Source: Acholoe squamosa (lineage: Eukaryota > Annelida > Polychaeta > Phyllodocida > Polynoidae). From it: a stretch of 64,000 bases of DNA. The stretch covers positions 41,082,002-41,146,001 of the forward strand of contig OX439046.1 of the NCBI GenBank assembly GCA_949317995.1. Reading direction: 5' to 3'. This document shows positions 22,718 through 33,610 of this stretch, piece by piece. Under the pieces are notes generated by a model. That model saw only the letters and a program-made list of their open reading frames with translations. It had not been told where the DNA came from and ran no database searches. Both the position numbers and the translations under genes were made by a program. Position 1 is the stretch's first letter, and each line of letters begins with the position of its first letter.

Positions 22718-22954
22718 TACCGTAAACTCCCGCATATAAGACGCGTCCTCTACACCAAACAAATGCCTTGTGAGTCTTATAGGATTTCTACAAGTTGGGG
22801 GTGCGTCCTATACGAGGGGTAATTTTACTATAGAACAGTACTGGATTTACAAAATTGAGCATTAAAATGTGCGTCTTATACGCGAAAATGCATGTGCTGA
22901 GTTTGGGGTGCGTCTTATACGCGCAGTGTGTCTTATACGCGGGAGATTACGGTA
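22718..22954. mobile_element. pogo-like MITE, copy 4
   Basis: Bounded by TACCGTAAACTCCCGC and GCGGGAGATTACGGTA. The inverted counterpart in the left arm (around 3240) reads AGTAATTACTCAC when complemented, while here the same sequence is split as AGTAAT-TA-[element]-TA-CTCAC. This is a clear empty site and shows a TA duplication. Confidence 0.88.
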
Positions 22955-23582
22955 CTCACTATTTGTCAGCGGTTAATCAATATATGTTAGTAATTACTCA
23001 CTATTTGTTAACAATTAGTCGAGATATGTCAGTATTTACTAACAATTTGTCAGCAATTAGTCAATATATAACAGAGAAATAGCCATTGATTCAATTGTGC
23101 ATCCTGCCTTGACTAGTATTTGTCAAAATATGTCAGTATCTATGGACTATTTGTCAGCAATTAGTTAATATATATTAGTAATTATTCACTATTCGTCAGC
23201 AATTAGTCAATACATGGTAGTAGTTACTTACATTTTAGCAGCATTTACCGTATTCTCCCGTGTAAAAGACGCGTTGCGCATATAGGACGCACCCCAAACT
23301 CAGCAGAAGCATTTTCACGTATAAGACGCACCTCTTAGGGCTCAATTTTGTAAATTCAGTACTGTTCTATAGTAAAATTACCCCTCGTATAAGATGCACC
23401 CCCAACTTCAGAAAATCCTATAAGACGCACCAGGCATTTCTTTGGCGTAGAGGACGCGTCTTATAGGCGGGTGTTTACAGTAGTTAATATATGTTAGTAA
23501 TTGCTCACTATTTGTCAGCAATTACTCTATATATTAGTAATTGCTCACTATTTGTCAGCAATTAATCAATATATATCTGTAT
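22955..23582. repeat. 40-bp-type tandem array, right arm part 1
   Basis: Units such as CTCACTATTTGTCAGCAATT and AGTCAATATATGTCAGTA: the array of 1180-3240 in the opposite orientation. Interrupted by a MITE at 23246-23482, it continues at 28262 after the Ngaro-like element. Confidence 0.85.
23246..23482. mobile_element. pogo-like MITE, copy 5
   Basis: Bounded by TACCGTATTCTCCCGTG and GGCGGGTGTTTACAGTA. Same internal TATAAGACGC motifs as the other copies. Confidence 0.78.
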
Positions 23583-23637
23583 TGATCCTAGCGAGGGAGA
23601 AACAGGGACAAGATAGCCACTTGGGCCTGCGCGAATA
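23583..23637 (-). repeat. Split direct repeat B2
   Basis: TGATCCTAGCGAGGGAGAAA... (55 bp), identical to B1 at 23901-23955. It forms the outer 3' end of the Ngaro-like element. Confidence 0.9.
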
Positions 23638-23682
23638 CGCCAGCCTATTTATTAACAACTTAAAACAAAACAAGAAAAGAAA

Positions 23683-23900
23683 AGAAAAAAAACAAACAGA
23701 CAGAGCTGAACTGAACTGGAATGTCTGTGCCTGCCTGTGCAGGTGAGTGGAGTGACTGGACTGAACTGTCTGGGCCTGCCTGTGCAGGTGAGTGGAGTGC
23801 AGGTGAGAGGTGAGTGACAGGTAGGGCACTGGGTCACACAGGTGGGAGGCCCCCTAGGTACCAATACCCCGAACAGGGTATGACCGCTGTTCGATACCAT
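23683..23900 (-). repeat. Split direct repeat A2
   Basis: About 215 bp ending CGCTGTTCGATACCAT and abutting B1. It differs from A1 at three positions. Confidence 0.9.
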
Positions 23901-23955
23901 TGATCCTAGCGAGGGAGAAACAGGGACAAGATAGCCACTTGGGCCTGCGCGAATA
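23901..23955 (-). repeat. Split direct repeat B1
   Basis: A 55-bp exact copy of B2, directly adjoining A2 and next to the end of the recombinase gene. Confidence 0.9.
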
Positions 23956-23986
23956 TGCTGGCAACTCCCAAACTAGGAGTAATTGT

Positions 23987-24895
23987 TCATAATTGTAGAT
24001 TGGTACTTAGGCACTTAGACACAATCAGGTCCGTGTCCACGTGGAGGTGATAAGGTTTTGTGAGATAGATTAGGGCAGCCATACTGTTCCAGTTCCCTGC
24101 TTGACGGATGTCCTCCAGGGTGAGACCAAGGCTGTACATATAGAGTGCCCCTGCCCGTCTTAGGGAGTGCATGCCCGTCCTCTGTGGGTTCATGCCTGCT
24201 GAGATCATAAGTTTTTTGAGGTACCCCAACAGCATAGGGTAGGTTACCAGGATGAGGCGATTCCCTTTTGGTACTACAAAGGCTGGGGACATGGTATCAG
24301 AGGATGGAAATTCCTCAAGGTGATCCCGTACCAGGTAAGCTGCACAAAGGGGTGAACCCCGACTAAAAGTTATAGGTATTTTGTGGATTGTCTGGCCATA
24401 TTGCACTGTCTTAGACGAGGAGATACTCAGTTCTATGCCCCACTGTGTGAGACCTATTGCTCCGCGTCAAAGATAATGACCCACTGGGTTTGATGCCGAA
24501 TCAGGGACGATGTTTGATTTCCGTAGCAGGGCCCGAAACGATACCGCTATACAAGTCCATAGGACCCTCTCCTCCACCCGATCCCAGTTAACACAGTCTG
24601 ATAACAATAATAAGTCCCGAAGAGTGAAAGACGGGCGAGTCGGTTCCGGGTCACCAAGCCTACGGCGTATACCCGCTAGGGTGGCGATCAACTCAAACTC
24701 TGATCTAACAGTAACCGGAATAATTGTTCAGAGATATCACTGCACTGATATAGTTCTGGATTGATCTATATTTCAGTTCTGGAACCAAACTGACTGCGTA
24801 GCGACACATAAGGGTTGTGTCTGTGGGTACTGCCGGGCATCGAATTGATGCACAGAACTTGATATATTTGCGCCACTGAGATGCTTTAGTCTTCC
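23987..24895 (-). pseudogene. Ngaro-like tyrosine recombinase, frameshifted
   Basis: The recombinase would insert the circular cDNA of the element. An N-terminal SAM-like core-binding region (TWKTKASQWRKYIKFCASI, about 24895-24780) is followed by the catalytic part. In that, AVSFRALLRKSNIVP (about 24540) supplies the first arginine, MHSLRRAGALYMYS (about 24180) the H-x-x-R box, and a GNW box with IYLTKPY the nucleophilic tyrosine. At least two frame changes and a stop break the gene between these blocks. It ends 32 bp before repeat B1. It follows RNase H on the same strand, as in Ngaro-type elements. Confidence 0.85.
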
Positions 24896-26668
24896 AGGTT
24901 CTCGGCGCCCACGCCTGACTGCGAAGCTCCGCTGTGAAGTAGTCCAGTTCCCGGATTCGTTGACGGGCCTCTGCAACACAAAAAGACCGGTAACTCGTTG
25001 ATGAGGGTAGCTCTGGAGAGAGTATCCGCTACCAGGTTGTCCTTGCCCGGTAGATACACTCCCACCAGATGGCAGTTGAACATCACTGTCAACCAAAATA
25101 TTGAGCGGAGGAGATGCATTGAAGCTGAATTTCCGCTCTTACCAGTGTTTATAGCCGCCACCACTTGCGTATTGTCCGTGACGCATTCTACCCGGTGGTC
25201 CACCCACATATGGCCCCATCTAGTGAGGGCCTCCAGAATAGGGTACAGTTCTCTAACATTAATATTACAGGGTACATCATGGACCGGTTTGGGGACACAG
25301 TGGTTGTGGCGGTCTCCCTTCATCTCGAAGTCCTCCTGCCACCTACCGCACAACCAATCCACGCCGGAGTAAGCACCGAAACCAGTACCAGAAGCATCCG
25401 TGCACACCATAGAAGTATTAACTGGAGGCTGGATTATTTTTTGCTGTGCCGTTGAACCAAGCAGCGAAGTCTCCCCACCAGGCTAGATCTAGGTGAAAGG
25501 ACTTGGACAATGTGATGTACCTTTTCCTGGGGGTGAAACAACTTAACATTGCGATAACGCGATGAGAGAAAGTGCGACCACCCCGAACCAAAGTTGCGCA
25601 ATGTGCCAGAACTCCACATAATTTTTGAAGTTGCTTTTTCGTCGTCCTGCGACGACCACTGAAAAAATCCAACTCCATCTGAAGTTTGCGCAATTTGTCT
25701 GTGGGTAGTCTCAGTTGCATATTTACTGAATCAATTTCCACTCCCAGATAAGTCTGAATCCGACTGGGGGAGTGCACTTTATTGTAGGAAATGTAGAAAC
25801 CTAAGGAGCGCAGTGTCTTGTGGAGGAAGAGCTGAGCTTCCCGACAGGCTTCAAAGCTATCCGCCATAACCAACATGTCGTCTAAGTAATTGACACAGAA
25901 AATACCGTGTGCCATGAGGTACCGCGCTACCGAGTCTGTAATACTGTTGAACACGCACGGTGCAACGCGGGTACCGAAAGACAAGAAGTTGTCCTGAATA
26001 AACCTAGACTCCCAAGACAGGCCCTGCCTAGCTCTGTCGCACTCCCGGACCATGATTGAGTGGTAAGCTGCCGTAACGTCAGTCACTGCCATATACGAGC
26101 CGGGTTTTAGATGGTCCGATACAGTATCTACCGATTTGTAACTAAATGACCTGAAGGTTTGACTCATGTGGCAGTTGATTGAGCACGAGTCGGGACGGCT
26201 AGAGTCGGTTATTGGCCTGGTGCCTCCTGAGGGTTTTTTAACTGCGCCCAAAGTGTGAATGCACTGAGGCTGGACACTCACTTCCGTTAGCTTACCCGAG
26301 GCTAACTCCTCTGAGATGATGTCACTGATATCCTGGTAAGCTGTAACCGTGGCTGAGTCATAGTTTTTACACCAGTGTCCTTCTATATGCACACCTGGGT
26401 CCGTCAGTTTAAACCCGTGGCAGATACCATCTATGAGGAAGTGGGCGTTAGGGTCCCAATTGCCTTTGCCATATACTTGACTATGGCCCCCTGAAAGCAT
26501 GTTCCTCCAGCCTGCTAAGTTCATTTGAGATGTGACCCCACATAGAAAATGAGGTGAATTAATATCCCATAAAGGAGCATAGTCTGTGTACATATGAAGA
26601 AATTCATTTAAATCATCACAACAACAAATGTCATCAAAGGTTAACGGAAAGAGACCACTAAGTTTCAT
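24886..26668 (-). pseudogene. Ngaro-like reverse transcriptase-RNase H, frameshifted
   Basis: Starts at 26668 (MKLSGLFPLTFDDICC). The RT palm has GAVKKPSGGTRPITDSS, VTDVTAAYHS and the catalytic NYLDDMLVMAD (about 25885). The frame is lost near 25415. The next frame carries the RNase H domain: VCTDASGTGFGAY (first Asp), a conserved ELYPILEAL block (Glu), VTDNTQVVAAI (Asp) and YLPGKDNLVADTLSR (last Asp). This order and the short spacing to the recombinase are typical of DIRS-order pol. The gag gene lies 46 bp upstream. One frameshift makes it non-functional as it stands. Confidence 0.88.
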
Positions 26669-26713
26669 ATCATAAGTGCTATTACAGCTGAACTCCGGGA
26701 CAGTCTTAATTTG

Positions 26714-28041
26714 TCATGCCTGACTTTGGTTACCACCCTGATTGGCTGACTGGTAGTTGCGGTCTAGACTACAATTTTTTCCCTTGTGGGAACCCCTGCA
26801 GTGTTTGCAAATGTGTTTGCGGGGGCATTCGTCATTAGAACAGGCAGTGAAATTCCAATTAATACATACATCTGTATATTCCCATTTCTTATCTTCGCAC
26901 TGGGCCCCCCTACCGCGGTTGCGTCTACGGTTACCCTGATTTGCTGTAGGAAATGGTTTCGGGTCATAAACACAGGACATATGTTCTGCACTGAGACAGG
27001 CTTGGATGGATATTTCGTCCCCCGCGACGAAGAATGGGACCTTGTAATCATATTTGGCCAACTGTTTGGCTGAGAAAGAGCCTCCCTGCGCCTTCAGTTT
27101 CACAAATCTCATGTGTTCGAGATAAGCTGATGCTGGAAGCTCAGGCAAATTCTTTTGGATAAGGACCTCGTAGACCCCCTGCATGCCGTACAATAATTCC
27201 GTAACAGACATCTCTTCATACTTTTTATCTGATTCAATATGAAAATCTGGACACAGCCAGTTTGTAGAGCGTTTACGTTTACTAGCCTCCGAAAACAAAT
27301 TCATATTTTTGAGAAATGGGTCATCAATACCTGAAACACCCCCCTGATTTGAGAATAAACTGTTCAGATTTCCGTTGATAAGACCTAGTGATGAAGCTGT
27401 CAGGCCTGCTGATGTCAAGCCTGATTGAAGGGTTTGTAGGTATGGAGATTTCACTTCCGCAGAAAACAGAGGGGCCGGGTTGCCCCGGTGATGCTGGTTG
27501 GTAGCACCGATATTGCCCGCGGGATGGGTCTGATACTGAAGCTGTAATTGTTGCAGCTGTTGCTGCATAGCCTGAAGTTGCTGCTGCTGAGTTGTGATAA
27601 CATGATGCAAGGGATCTGCCCCCCCTGCAGGGAGCTGGACTGACTGCTGTTGTTGGGATGGTAAATGGGTTTCTACAGGGGAAGGGTCAGGTAACAGTCC
27701 ACCCTGAGCCCTGTATGACTGTTGTTGCTGTTGAACCCACCTCAAGTAAGCAGAGTAAGAAGTGTCCAAAATGTTTGTGCGCGCCGACTGGGTTGATCAT
27801 TCAGCTTCGCATCAAAGGCATCCTCCGTGGCCACGGCGTCCTGCCCGGGAATCCCGGCATCCTGAGCGGCCACTGGGTGGCCATGACTGGGTGACTCCAC
27901 TGCAGCCGGTGGTCCTCCATGGCTCTTTTGGTCCAACAACTGGTTCTGTGGGTCCCATTTGGGGTTGGGATGTTTACAACCCGGACACAGTCTAGAATTC
28001 CCATGGTATTGTGCCTCACAGGAGTCACAAGTCAATCCCAT
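26714..28041 (-). pseudogene. Ngaro-like Gag with zinc-binding motifs, frameshifted
   Basis: The best start is the ATG at 28041, just inside repeat A1: MGLTCDSC...CPGCKHPNP is a four-cysteine zinc ribbon. A frame change near 27770 leads into a glutamine-rich region (CAG/CTG-type repeats, roughly 27770-27500), then a globular region with FVAGDEISIQACLS. At the C-terminus a CCCH finger (C-x7-C-x4-C-x3-H) is followed directly by a knuckle-like C-x2-C-x3-H-x4-C. Such nucleic-acid-binding ends suit a retroelement nucleocapsid. It precedes RT on the same strand. Confidence 0.8.
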
Positions 28042-28044
28042 GGT

Positions 28045-28261
28045 AAGAAAAAACAAACAGACAGAGCTGAACTGAACTGGAATGTCTGTGCCTGCCTGTG
28101 CAGGTGAGTGGAGTGACTGGAGTGAACTGTCTGGGCCTGCCTGTGCAGTTGAGTGGAGTGCAGGTGAGAGGTGAGTGACAGGTAGGGCACTGGGTCACAC
28201 AGGTGGCAGGCCCCCTAGGTACCAATACCCCGAACAGGGTATGACCGCTGTTCGATACCAT
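28045..28261 (-). repeat. Split direct repeat A1 (5' end of the Ngaro-like element)
   Basis: About 215 bp, near-identical to 23683-23900. It ends at CGATACCAT, where the host array resumes with TTACTCACAATTTGTC. It probably contains the promoter. Confidence 0.9.
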
Positions 28262-28482
28262 TTACTCACAATTTGTCAGCAATTAGTCAATATACGTCAG
28301 TACTTAGTCACTCTATGTCAGCAATTATCAATACATATCAGTATTTACTCACAATCTGTCAGCAATTAGTCAATATATAACAGAGAAATAGCCATTGATT
28401 CAATTGTGCATCCTGCCTTGACTGATATTTGTCAAAATATGTCAGTATCTATGGACTATTTGTCAGCAATTAGTTAATATAA
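28262..28482. repeat. 40-bp-type tandem array, right arm part 2
   Basis: Continuation of the array interrupted by the Ngaro-like element. It includes ATAACAGAGAAATAGCCATT, the inverse of about 2045 and 2968, and ends abruptly after GCAATTAGTTAATAT. Confidence 0.85.
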
Positions 28483-28937
28483 AAACATTTATCACAATTA
28501 ACCGATCGGCTATTACACCTTTGGTGTACTTTTAACTCACAATACACATCATCGTTATATAAAAAATTAGGCAAAAATAGACCTATAATCAATCTCTTAA
28601 ATACAAATCTTGCCATGCGTGATCTCATATTGTTTATATGTAAAATGCGTGACCTAATTAAGGGCAGGACTTGACCCATTTAGGCCAGTCAGGTGACGCG
28701 CTGGTTCGAACATGAGCAGAGATTCAAGTTTGAGGAACCCGCCATATTGTCTTATTCCTGCAAAGGAAGAAGACATGGCCCGAGGCAGTCCAACTCTTTT
28801 GGGAGTTTGAAGCGTTTCTCTGTGTTGGTCCGAGTGGTGCCCTCGTTAAAAGGCACAGACCGTTTTCACTGGGTGAGCAGTTTATATTGCTTATCCAGTA
28901 TATAGGGATATTAAATCCCCGAAAGCAACTTCTGCCG
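28483..28937. other. 5' region of the C2H2 protein gene
   Basis: No gene seen. A B-box-like GGTTCGAAC occurs at 28703. It leads into the first ATG of the C2H2 protein at 28938, and no promoter motif is convincing. Confidence 0.4.
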
Positions 28938-31900
28938 ATGGCGGAAGAGGCCATTCGCCTTGCTAGCACCCCGCCGGAGTATGGTAGTGGTTCTCCAAGG
29001 AGCCCTATGTACTCGTATGATGATCAACAGTATGATGAAGACTGTGATCAGATGGATCAGCGCATGAATGTTGACCAGTACTTCTCTGGAATGGAAGACA
29101 GCGATGTAGAATCCTTCTACAATGCGTCTGAACATTCCAGACAAGGCAGCCCTGAACGCCCACATGATCAGTCCTCTATGGATCCAGGAATGCCCTATGT
29201 AGCACCTGCAACCACAAACCAGTTGAGTAGAGAAGCAACCGGAAAGCTATCGCAAGACCGCAATCTGATGCCACCTCCACCTCAACTACCCCCACGACTG
29301 AGTGTTGGTACCTCAGGTGTGTCGGACGGCCCTTCTTCTCCGGAAGAAAGGCCCACCCACATAGAGATGCCATCACGTGGAAGCCCTGAATGGGCAGATA
29401 TAGCAGGTCCATACCACGGACAAATGCTAGCTATTTCTGATGAAATGCTGGTACTCACCGCCGATGAAATGCCCATGGAGGTTGACTCACGGGTAGTCAA
29501 TGCAATCTGGGAATATGCGCATCCCCTAAAGGCCAACATGATTCCTCAAGCCTGGTTGATGGATTACCATCAGATGGCTAAAGGATTGGTGGTCCATTTG
29601 TATTTGTTTAGTTTTACGTCCGGGGGCCATCGAGGAACTCAGACATTCAAGGGTTCTCGGACATTAAGTCCTTTCTTTTCTTTTTGGACAGGTATGTATA
29701 TGCTGCTTGCCCAACACAGCAGTGACCGAATCTATGAATGACCGCTACCGGGGCTTCATTCCCCTACTCTTCTCGAAGGATAGCAAGTGTTCTTTTATTT
29801 GCCTGGTCCCATAGGCAGGGCCAGACAGACCACAGCCTTTGATAACTCAGACGTGGTTCACTGAGGGGGAATCCCATGGCAAAAGACAAGCATGTAAGCC
29901 CGGGCCCGCGCATATGGACACCGGCTGCCCACATGCTCACCCCAAGACACAAGAAACCCCAACTTTGTCGCCTTTACGAATCTGGTATACCCACTCTTAG
30001 TATGGAAGAAGATTTCTCCTTGTGGACTCCCAATAAAGTTATTCTGCTCCCTCATGCCCTCACATGAAGGTTCCCACTCCACAGGGGGAGAAAACTGGGA
30101 GTGGAAAAAGCAAGTCCACTAAAGGAAAAGGCAAAGGGAAAAACACAAATGTCGAACCCTCTGCCAGTACCAGTGTGGCTGAAGGCATCCGGAGCCGCCG
30201 TGTGTCTCCAAGAGCAGCCAATAAGAAGACAGCTAAGACTTCGGATGTTTCCGGCAATGAGACGGACGCATCCGAATCAGGCTCCTCCACTGGTCAGACT
30301 CGGAAGAGGAACAAGAAAAAGGTTTCTCAATGGAAATCCGAAGCTGCAGAGGTAGAAGCCCAGCCACCAAGTCCACCGGCTGTGCCTGATACCCATGCTA
30401 CTGTAAAAGTAGAAGCTAGTGTGCCAGTTGTCAAATTCATGACATCATGGCCGAAGTGAGTGGTGACCCTCAGGATATGGCAGCCCAGGTGCTCGCAGGT
30501 CAACAACCTGTTGTGCAACCGACGGCTGGACCATCCGGAGAAGAACCCAAGGAGCCGTTTGACCCAGTTTGGACGCGACTCTTACAGATGAGCAAGAGAT
30601 TGTTATTTGGGCTAATACCAATAACAACTTTGCTGACTTCATTCCCCTGTACTGTGGACATCTGAAGGGTAGCAAATCCGTCTGGAGACTGCCCCCTCAG
30701 AAGACATGCGAAGGGTTTGAGGATATGGAGGAATGGCTTTGCAAGAAGTTTTCCGACCGCAAACCGGCCAATATGTACTGGTTGTATTGGGAATTTGTAA
30801 AGACTTCATCCAACAACCTGTACAATTATGACCAGAAGGCGAAGTTAAAGTTCGCCTTAGAGGAGTACTACGGGGATGAGCACAAGGAATGCCCATTCCA
30901 ACGTTGTACTCAGATGGAGGGTGAAGTGGAATTCTTCTTAGGTAAAGACACATTTTTGCGCCATCTAGTGGAATTCCACATGCACCAGAGGCTTGATTAC
31001 ATCTGCGACCCGGAGGCTGGCAAGTGCTAAGTGCACAGGATATGGCACCCCCCGGTGAGGAGATATGATCCGGCATTGGGTATCCGCTCATGGAGAGGGG
31101 TTAGAGAACGCTATTGATAGAGTGATGAAGGTACATTCTGAACTCTACAATAACCTTCAGAAATTGACCCCCGAGAAACTGTTTTCACTCACCCGGAGCA
31201 CGAAGCAGTTTGCGCCAACGGTTCCTGGTACTAACCAGAAGCTGAAGGATGGGTTTGCCCAGTCTCCTGGAGCAGGTGAACTTGAGTATGCTCAAGAGGA
31301 GTACAACTTGCTGAACGTGTGGAGAAGCAATAAGGCCCGCAAACTTGGTGGAGCCTATGTTACTCCAACCGGAGAGCAAGTCCGTAGCCGCAGAGATTAC
31401 CATCAAGGGCTCTCTGCTGCAGACAGAAAGAGACAGGCCTCTGCTTCTCCTAGCCGATCCAGGTCACCCATGGAAGCGCTGGAGAGTCAGTCGTATGGCT
31501 CGAACAGGAAGAAGCAACATCTTCCTGTCCCCACTGGAACTCCCACAAAGGTGGTGCTCATAACCAGACCTTCTTTGGTGTCAGTGGACCGAGTGGCCAT
31601 GCCTCTCGCCCACGATCAAAGCTGAATCCTAGGGATCCAAAGCAGTTTCCTCCTATGGGCCCAGCCGGACCAGAGACGCAAGTCTTTGATCAATACGGTA
31701 GGGCCAAACAGGAACTGTCGGCTGGGAGAGGTCAAGGCCAATGACCGACTCTTAGTACTGTGGTTCAGCAACGTCCAGTTGCACCAATTACTGCTAAGCA
31801 GCTTAAAGGGGAGCTGGCTAGGTTGCCCCTAATCCAGGGAATACCAAACCAGGGACCTTCTATGCCCACTGCTAGTGTGACGACAACCGTGGTTGCTTCT

Positions 31901-32505
31901 TCGCATCCGGCGGTGTGTGTCTCAGACAGTGGATCTGGACACCTGAACCTGAGGCCACAGAGCCAGGTACCTCCTCCTGATGCTGTGGTTCATCGGCCTA
32001 AGGTCATCCAGACGGCTGAAACCTTCTTTAAGAAGGAGGAGAAATTGTCTTATTCCATTCAGACCAAGCAATTTGAGACGTTACAACACCATATGGAGAA
32101 CCTCCACTTGGATATGTACCGTCGGACGGTATCAAGCAACTTACAATGTATTGACGCCATCCAGAAATCTGAGATAAAACGTATATCTGCTCAGATAAAG
32201 GCTGAGGTTGCCAAAGAAAAGCAGGAAATCTGAGGCAAGAGGCCTTGTCAGACAAGGAGACTGTGTCTCAGATGCTCGAAGTTGAGAGAGCAACGAACAT
32301 GAGGAACCAACAGAAGTTCTTCAAAGTGTTTGGAGTAATTCTGGACAACTGGGATGGCACCCCTGGCCATGCTTTGGATCTTTTCAAAGCTCGCCAGAAA
32401 GTCAATCTGGTTGTTGCAGCACCTCCCGCACCTCAAGGACCAGATCCCCATCAGCCTGTTCAACAGCCTGACCAGGATCAACCTGAGGAGAACATGGAGC
32501 AGTAA
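28938..32505 (+). pseudogene. Unrecognised multi-domain C2H2 protein, decayed copy 1
   Basis: I cannot name this family. Consecutive frames, broken by shifts or unrecognised introns, together span about 1,190 codons. In order: an acidic, proline-rich N-terminus (MAEEAIRLAS...; MPPPPQLPPR at ~29.27 kb); a Ser/Lys-rich basic stretch (30064-30459); a compact domain with NNFADFIPLYC and MYWLYWEFVKTSSNN (30569-30830); a pair of C2H2-like fingers (CPFQRC...RHLVEFHMH, then CDPEAGKC...IRHWVSAHG); an R/S-rich linker; and a helical C-terminal region ending KFFKVFGVILDNWDG (about 32.3 kb). The second copy at 56967-60190 has the same order. No RT, protease or integrase motif. A possible acceptor (T-rich run then GACAG) lies at 29692, so some breaks could be introns. 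It may be a gag-like transposon protein or a multicopy gene. Confidence 0.55.
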
Positions 32506-33000
32506 ATCTGCTACATGTTGTTTGGACATAAATAAGTGACCCGTATATGGAGGTGACTCACCTAGTAATGTTAGATAGAAATTAATTTTTCTATCTAACC
32601 CGATAATTGTTGATAAGAATATATATTATATCCTAATCCGGAAACTCTAAGCCAAAAACATGATGGAGTATGATGCTGTATACGAATATATATGGATATG
32701 CTGAAAAACTATATCATATCTGTATAATACTGTTGCAGTTCGTGTCAAACACATCACTAGCGGTGCTCTTAGGCTAGTATGTATACTGTGTTATTCCATA
32801 TTATACCACGATTTCTGGGTTGCACAGTGCTTTTTGCTGGATATTTCCATGCACATACCTGTCGATATTGCACACCCTGTAGGCTGTAACATCAATTTTG
32901 TAAGGCGTGCGGTTATTCATGGATAACCTGGGTTATCCATGGATAACCCGCATGCCTCTCATGTCCTTCCATGTCATATGTTACATGTTAAAACCCATGA
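32506..33000. other. No gene recognised
   Basis: 3' flank of the C2H2 protein gene. It contains an imperfect palindrome, GGTTATTCATGGATAACC-GGGTTATCCATGGATAACCC, at 32909-32949; nothing coding. Confidence 0.5.
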
Positions 33001-33006
33001 TAGTCT

Positions 33007-33098
33007 TGACCAGGGCAGGGCTCGAACCTGCAGTCTCAGATCCCTAGTCCAACTCCCTATGCAGTGCGCCACAGGGACTGACGAGAAATGCTTGGTTC
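33007..33098 (-). mobile_element. tRNA-derived SINE-like sequence
   Basis: The reverse strand reads GTCCCTGTGGCGCACTGCAT (A-box region) and, ~45 bp on, GCAGGTTCGAGCCCTGC (B-box with T-stem). The arm pairing of a real tRNA is missing. Confidence 0.6.
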
Positions 33099-33214
33099 GA
33101 ACCATGTCTGGATATGATACAAAGCCCGGGAAGGCGACGACTGCGGGCTGTCCACTACCATAACCGTGGGATGCATTCAAACATAGCCAAGCCTACACGG
33201 CCGCTGAAGGAGGA

Positions 33215-33300
33215 GACGCGGTGGTCTGGTGGTTAGCGCATTGCGCTCAGCCATTAGAGGTACGCGGCTCGAGTCCCGGTCCGGGCGCATCTTTTTTCGC
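33215..33300 (+). mobile_element. tRNA-derived SINE-like sequence
   Basis: GGTGGTCTGGTGGTTAGCGC (A-box) is followed by CGGCTCGAGTCCCGG (B-box) at the spacing of a tRNA head. The next ~310 bp contain tail-like repeats. Confidence 0.6.
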
Positions 33301-33610
33301 CGTGTGCGCTGTCCCTGTCCGCTGCCGGGCGACGAGGTGTATTATACACAAACATAACCGCAAGACGCATTTAAAGCTTTAGCTGTCCGCTGCAGGGCGA
33401 CGAGGTGTATATCTAGTCTAACACGGTAAGGGCGCATCTTTTTTCGCCGTGTGCGCTGCCGCTGTTCGCTGCCAAGGTGTATTATACACAAACATAACCG
33501 CGAGACACATTCAAAGCTTTAGCTGTCCATTATTTTTCGCCGTGTGCCGCTGCCAAGCCTAGCCGAGACGGGCACTGTCGCTGTCCGCTGCCGGGCGACG
33601 AGGTGTATGT
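33270..33610 (+). repeat. Imperfect tandem repeat with CTGTCCGCTGC-GGGCGACGAGG
   Basis: About three diverged units containing GGGCGCATCTTTTTTCGCCG, CGACGAGGTGTAT and ACACAAACATAACCGC. Probably amplified from the body of the SINE immediately upstream. Confidence 0.75.

Larger units (their letters stand above)
23583..28261 (-). mobile_element. Ngaro/PAT-like tyrosine-recombinase retrotransposon
   Basis: A 4.68-kb element on the reverse strand with split direct repeats in the order A1 (28261-28045), coding region, B1 (23955-23901), A2 (23900-23683), B2 (23637-23583). This A1-ORFs-B1-A2-B2 layout is diagnostic of Ngaro/PAT/VIPER-type elements within the DIRS order. Genes in order are gag, RT with RNase H, and tyrosine recombinase; no integrase or protease is present. 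A1 and A2 differ at only three positions in about 210 bp, so the insertion is fairly young, yet the ORFs carry several frameshifts. Flanks rejoin as CTGTAT/TTACTCAC, the normal array sequence, with no target duplication, as expected for recombinase insertion. Confidence 0.9.
19290..28482 (-). repeat. Right arm of a large inverted duplication
   Basis: Mirror of 1722-4400. Counterparts: 19300-19900 (inverse of 3790-4380), 22427-22722 (inverse of 3233-3527), and the 40-bp array at 22955-23582 continued at 28262-28482. It is lengthened by a 4.7-kb Ngaro-like insertion, two MITEs and a 2.5-kb stretch (19925-22425) absent from the left arm. The junction at 28482 is abrupt. Confidence 0.75.

Noticed and set aside
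24998..25372. Forward-strand frame of 124 codons
   Set aside because: Antisense shadow of the Ngaro RNase H coding strand.
29858..30082. Reverse-strand frame of 74 codons with FHTKSGYTRFVKA
   Set aside because: Overlaps the forward C2H2 gene region and has no partner exons or motif; kept out as unsupported.
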